This document shows positions 60,612-64,000 of a stretch of 64,000 nucleotides of DNA, in pieces. The notes below the pieces were generated by a model. It ran no database searches. It had not been told where the DNA came from and saw only the letters and a program-made list of their open reading frames with translations. Positions within the stretch are counted from its first letter, which is position 1, and every line of letters begins with the position of its first letter. The translations under genes were made by a program, and so were the position numbers. The stretch lies in contig BTRK01000004.1 of the NCBI GenBank assembly GCA_036245805.1, positions 26,831,541-26,895,540 of the forward strand, in the 5' to 3' direction. The stretch comes from Pristionchus mayeri. Taxonomy: Eukaryota; Nematoda; Chromadorea; Rhabditida; Neodiplogasteridae.

Positions 60612-61225
60612 TACCCAACAGGTTTGCAACAAAATCGAACTGAGTTGGGGAACATGATGACTGTCCAGGTCTAGAAGAGTTGAGCGCGCGCTCGCCGGAG
60701 AGAGGGAGAGAGGCCGCGGTCCTTGGAATATCTCGAACTCGCGTGTCTCGAAAAGACTATTACAGTATAACAGCGCGACTTTTAAAAAAATTAAATAGTA
60801 CCGTATATCGCCTTACAAAGTAAAAATAATAACAAATTATCTACGCAAAGCTTGTAGTTAATTCACGAATAATGTTGTGTGTCAAGTGCAGTTGAGGAAC
60901 CAGGCTTTGCCCCCTTCTGAATTTACCATAATCGTGACCCTAACTTGCATAAACCTATTCGCTAAGTACCTTTACTTACGCAAATCGTTTTCAATCTAAT
61001 TAGAGAATTTTAGAATGTAATTCAAGTATCATTAGAAGTGCTGGCAAAATTAGGTTGTGAATCTGCTGAATAGATTTCATATTTCTGAATCACCTAAATT
61101 ATTTGTTGTAATCTTAATACTTGGATACAAAGAAAGAGCGCTTACTGCATATGCCATGTTGACAAAGCAGCATAAGATAGTGTCGAATAGAGTAAAACAG
61201 ACATGCAAACGAGGTCCAGAGATGG
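60612..61225 (-). promoter_or_regulatory. let-70 upstream block (uninterrupted copy of the duplicated sequence)
   Basis: This block starts about 120 bp upstream of the let-70 ATG and so should contain its promoter. It is the intact counterpart of 47988-48437 plus 54015-54215 and contains the empty transposon target. No core promoter motif is claimed. It could alternatively be a dispersed repeat that happens to lie here. Confidence 0.6.
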
Positions 61226-61452
61226 ATAGTTCTTGCTGATTTTCCGAGTAGCAAATAGAGTAAAGCATCAGAACATCTGGAAACAAATCTGGAACATCCA
61301 AAAATTTACAATGATTATCTGAGCTACTCCACACTACTCTACGCTTACTAATTGTATCTAAGCACTTCTATAAGTAATCTAGTTCCCACCTTACAAGATC
61401 CGGACTAATTTTATTTAGTATCGCGCGTTGATTTTATATATTTCAGGACATA

Positions 61453-62410
61453 ATGGACCGTGGAGATATGTTTCTCCCGAGATACGGAATTCCTCGTGAC
61501 ACACCCGCTTCTGGGATTGCCGGTCGCGCGATACCGCATACTCGCCTTGTCCTCACGCCGAATAGGGTTAGTTGTCATGTGCGAATCCCCTGAGATCTGG
61601 TTTAAGTTTCCAACGCCATTCCAACGTCCATCTCATCCACCTCCGTATGACTCTCGATCGGGTTTCCATAATGGGAGGCAATTCGTTGCTCCAGATGCAA
61701 ATGTACGCCCTCTACGCCACATAATTATTCGCCGCCCCGGCGATCGCTTCAGGTAAGTAAGCTATCCTAGCACCACTATAGAATCCATGATTGCTTTGAT
61801 TGGAGTAGCGATAGATGTTAGGTTGGTACGACTACAACGATTTGGCTTATGATTTAGCTTGCATAGCCCCAAAAAATCGATGGACAAAAGCGTACAATAT
61901 TTTCAACACTGGAAACAACGCGTTCAACATTCGTAATCTCCAAAGCGATCCCGCAAGTTTCCGAAGAATGGGAATTGATAGACTTCCTAGAACGGTCGAT
62001 ACACCTCGTGTCGTCTACAACAGAGATGCTGAGAGGGTCGTGCAAGTTTCCCGTATGGAGCCACCTGAAGAGGTATGTTCATTGAAATTCGTGCAGTATG
62101 CAGTAAACAACTTCAGATAGACGTTGGGTTACTGGCAACTAAAGCTGAAAATGCGATTGGAGAATGCGGAATCACGATGAACAAGCAGATCTGGTTCGAA
62201 GCCATTATGATGGTCTGTAGTTTGTAAAAGTCGTCTTATTAAAAGTTGCATGGTCGCAGACTCTTGGAGAGAATATGACTGTTCGGGAGGCATCCGAACA
62301 GATAGGAGTCAATCGTACGGTTCTGTTCCGACTGCTGAACATGGTCCGCACTGCAATGGGATTCGCGCCACTTCAAGGAACTCTTGTCAGACAGTTCGAC
62401 GAAGGGGTGA
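61453..62410 (+). CDS. Orphan multi-exon gene with a possible helix-turn-helix
   Basis: Exons seen: 61453-61566 (MDRGDMFLPRYGIPRDTPAS), 61607-61752 (ends RRPGDRFR), about 61815-62071 (LGWYDYNDLAYDLACIAPKN), about 62117-62211 (MNKQIWFEAIMM) and 62261-62410 (MTVREASEQIGVNRTVLFRL). The last segment reads like a helix-turn-helix of the type found in transposases and Psq-like DNA-binding proteins. I recognise no full domain. The exon 2 to exon 3 junction is out of phase with the obvious sites, so the model may be two genes or contain a lesion. Downstream DNA turns into repeats, so the 3' end may be missing. Confidence 0.4.
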
Positions 62411-63035
62411 GTAGTGGGGTTGCAGGATCCAGTTCGGCTTCGAATTTTGCATATCCTCTAGCACTTCTTCCCCGCCCCCCCCCCCCCCCCCCAAATTTAG
62501 ATTGAGCTAGGTAAATCTGCCAGAGTGTACGAACTTCGCACTACTCTCTTCCCCTCTGAAAAGGGGAGGGAGAGGGAGAAAATGAAGGGAATGGGGGCAA
62601 GCGATATCCGATAAAAGTGCGAAGTTCGAACCCACTGGCAAGGATAGTGCGAGGTTCGAGTAGAGAGGGGGGGTGGCCTCTCGCTAGTGCACAAGTTCCA
62701 GGGAGGAGAGAAGGGCCCCCAGAGGGTACGATTTGCGCGAATTCGATTCTACAACCCTAGTGAGCACTGTACAGTAGCTGTTTTTTTCTAAATCTATTAT
62801 GATGGCTTTAAACTAGCGACCTTCGGTCGCTACGTTGTACGCATGGATGTGTATTAAGGATAACAATTGGACGCGACTGGTGAGAGCCTGCTTAAAACGT
62901 TGTAACACGGATCTCCTGTAATAATGCAGGAACCGATGTGACAGAAAAATATGTTGGGTCATGAATTTCGCTGAAAGCAGAAATACTGACCAAAGTGAGG
63001 ACGGCGAACACGCCTATCAACTTCGTTTTTCAAAA
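62411..63035. other. Repeat-rich, gene-free interval
   Basis: Contains a 17-C run (62476-62492), the inverted strings GAACTTCGCACTA (about 62530) and AGTGCGAAGTTCGAACC (about 62616), and a small GCGACCTTCGGTCGC hairpin near 62815. These may be remnants of one or two small elements. Confidence 0.4.
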
Positions 63036-64000
63036 TTTGCATGTTTCGACCTAACACTTTCGAGGGCTATATTTCGGTCCATTTTCGACCTACAGCGACC
63101 GTATTTTTTTTCCAATCGATGCCTATTTGTGTGATCTACAAATAAGTTAGCCAAGCGTAAGCGCAGAAATTACGTCTTCATTTTGTTGTGATCCAAAAAC
63201 TAATTTGCCGATCCTGATCGACATTTCATAGTGAAAAACTCGATTTTTATCTTCGATTCGGATTCCCCACCCCGGAATTGAGGTACGTACATAGTTCGTT
63301 TCTAATATCCTGTGGAGTATCATACTGCCACTCAGTAGGGTGAACCTGGACTTGTTCTAATTTTTGGATGAAAACACGCCTCGGATAATATCTCACCTTT
63401 TTATTTATGCAAATGAACACACTAGTGGTATCAGAAGGTAGCTCTCGATGTATTCTACAATAATGACTCGGTGGTCCAATACGTTAAATTTAACCGTTCT
63501 CGAGATACGACGCGACACCTAACCGTTGGAGAGCAGTGGGGGAATAAGAGCTTGGACCTTGTGACAAGGTTTTCACATCGTATCTCGAGAACGGTTAAAT
63601 TGAACGTATTGGACCACTGAGTCATTATTGTAGAGCACATCGAGAGCTACCTTCTGATACCACTAGTGTGTTCACTTGCATAAATTAAAGGTTCACCCCA
63701 CTAAGTGGCGGCATGATACTCCACCGGATATTAGAAACGAACTATGTACGTACCTCAAATCCGGGGTGGGGAATCCGAATCAAAGATAAAAATCGAGAGT
63801 TTTTCACTGTGGAAGGTCTATCAGGATCGGCAAATTTGTTTTTGGATCAAAACAATATGAAGACGTAATTTCTGCGCTTAGGCTTGTCTAACTTATTTGT
63901 AGATCACACAAATAGGCATCGATTGGAAAAAAAGGGGGCGCTGTAGGTCGAAAATGGACCGAAATATAGCCCTCCAAAGTGGTAGGTCAAAACATGCAAA
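63036..64000. mobile_element. Large foldback element, cut by the window end
   Basis: Left arm about 63036-63513, loop about 63514-63573, right arm 63574-64000 and beyond. Arms are inverted copies differing by scattered substitutions, for example around CTCGAGAACGGTTAAATT and GGTATCAGAAGG. No coding region. Because the right arm reaches the last base, the outer border and target duplication cannot be seen. Confidence 0.85.

Overview
The window is nuclear DNA of a nematode. The evidence is a sperm-type MSP-domain gene, a transthyretin-like (TTR) secreted protein, an innexin, an FMRFamide-like peptide precursor of FLP-9 type, orthologues close to C. elegans genes (copg-1, pps-1, let-70, atg-7), and very many short introns of about 40-100 bp with GT(GA)..CAG borders. 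The compact, intron-dense style would suit a diplogastrid such as Pristionchus, but the species cannot be read from the sequence. Nothing looks bacterial or viral.

Layout. 0-16.3 kb (+ strand except the first gene): a 5'-complete, 3'-cut MSP-domain gene (-), COPI gamma subunit (28 exons), a TTR-like protein, bifunctional PAPS synthase, tRNA-Pro(AGG) (-) and a small CYSTM-type protein. 17-18.4 kb: a multi-span membrane protein. 18.8-19.3 kb: a 500-N assembly gap. 19.3-21 kb (-): a Lys/Glu-rich protein. 23.4 to about 27 kb (-): a poorly resolved Pro/Ser-rich gene. 29.2-32.4 kb (-): an innexin. 36.6-38.5 kb (+): the FLP precursor, whose first intron holds a 45/46-bp minisatellite. 41.4-43.5 kb (-): a C2H2 zinc-finger gene. 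43.8-60.5 kb (-): atg-7 and let-70 in tandem. The atg-7 introns have been filled by mobile DNA, so this 641-codon gene covers 15.4 kb. The last 3 kb hold an orphan multi-exon gene and part of a large foldback element.

The most interesting object is a 5,577-bp DNA transposon at 48438-54014 inside an atg-7 intron. Its borders can be proved within the window, because an empty copy of its target site lies, inverted, upstream of let-70 (about 60.80 kb): 5-bp duplication CGGTA and inverted termini beginning CACGGCCCGTTA. Between the termini are a spliced transposase-like gene and, downstream in the same orientation, a gene ending in a canonical nanos-type CCHC zinc finger. A germline regulator gene thus appears to be cargo of a mobile element.

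Other mobile features: a TTAA-flanked MITE present twice (COPG intron and atg-7 intron); tRNA-like and SINE-like modules; several foldbacks; and a composite element in atg-7 that carries a 238-bp, apparently identical copy of DNA overlapping the 23.9-24.1 kb reading frame, inverted. The atg-7 reading frame has one extra G in a five-G run, which is either an assembly error or a real lesion.
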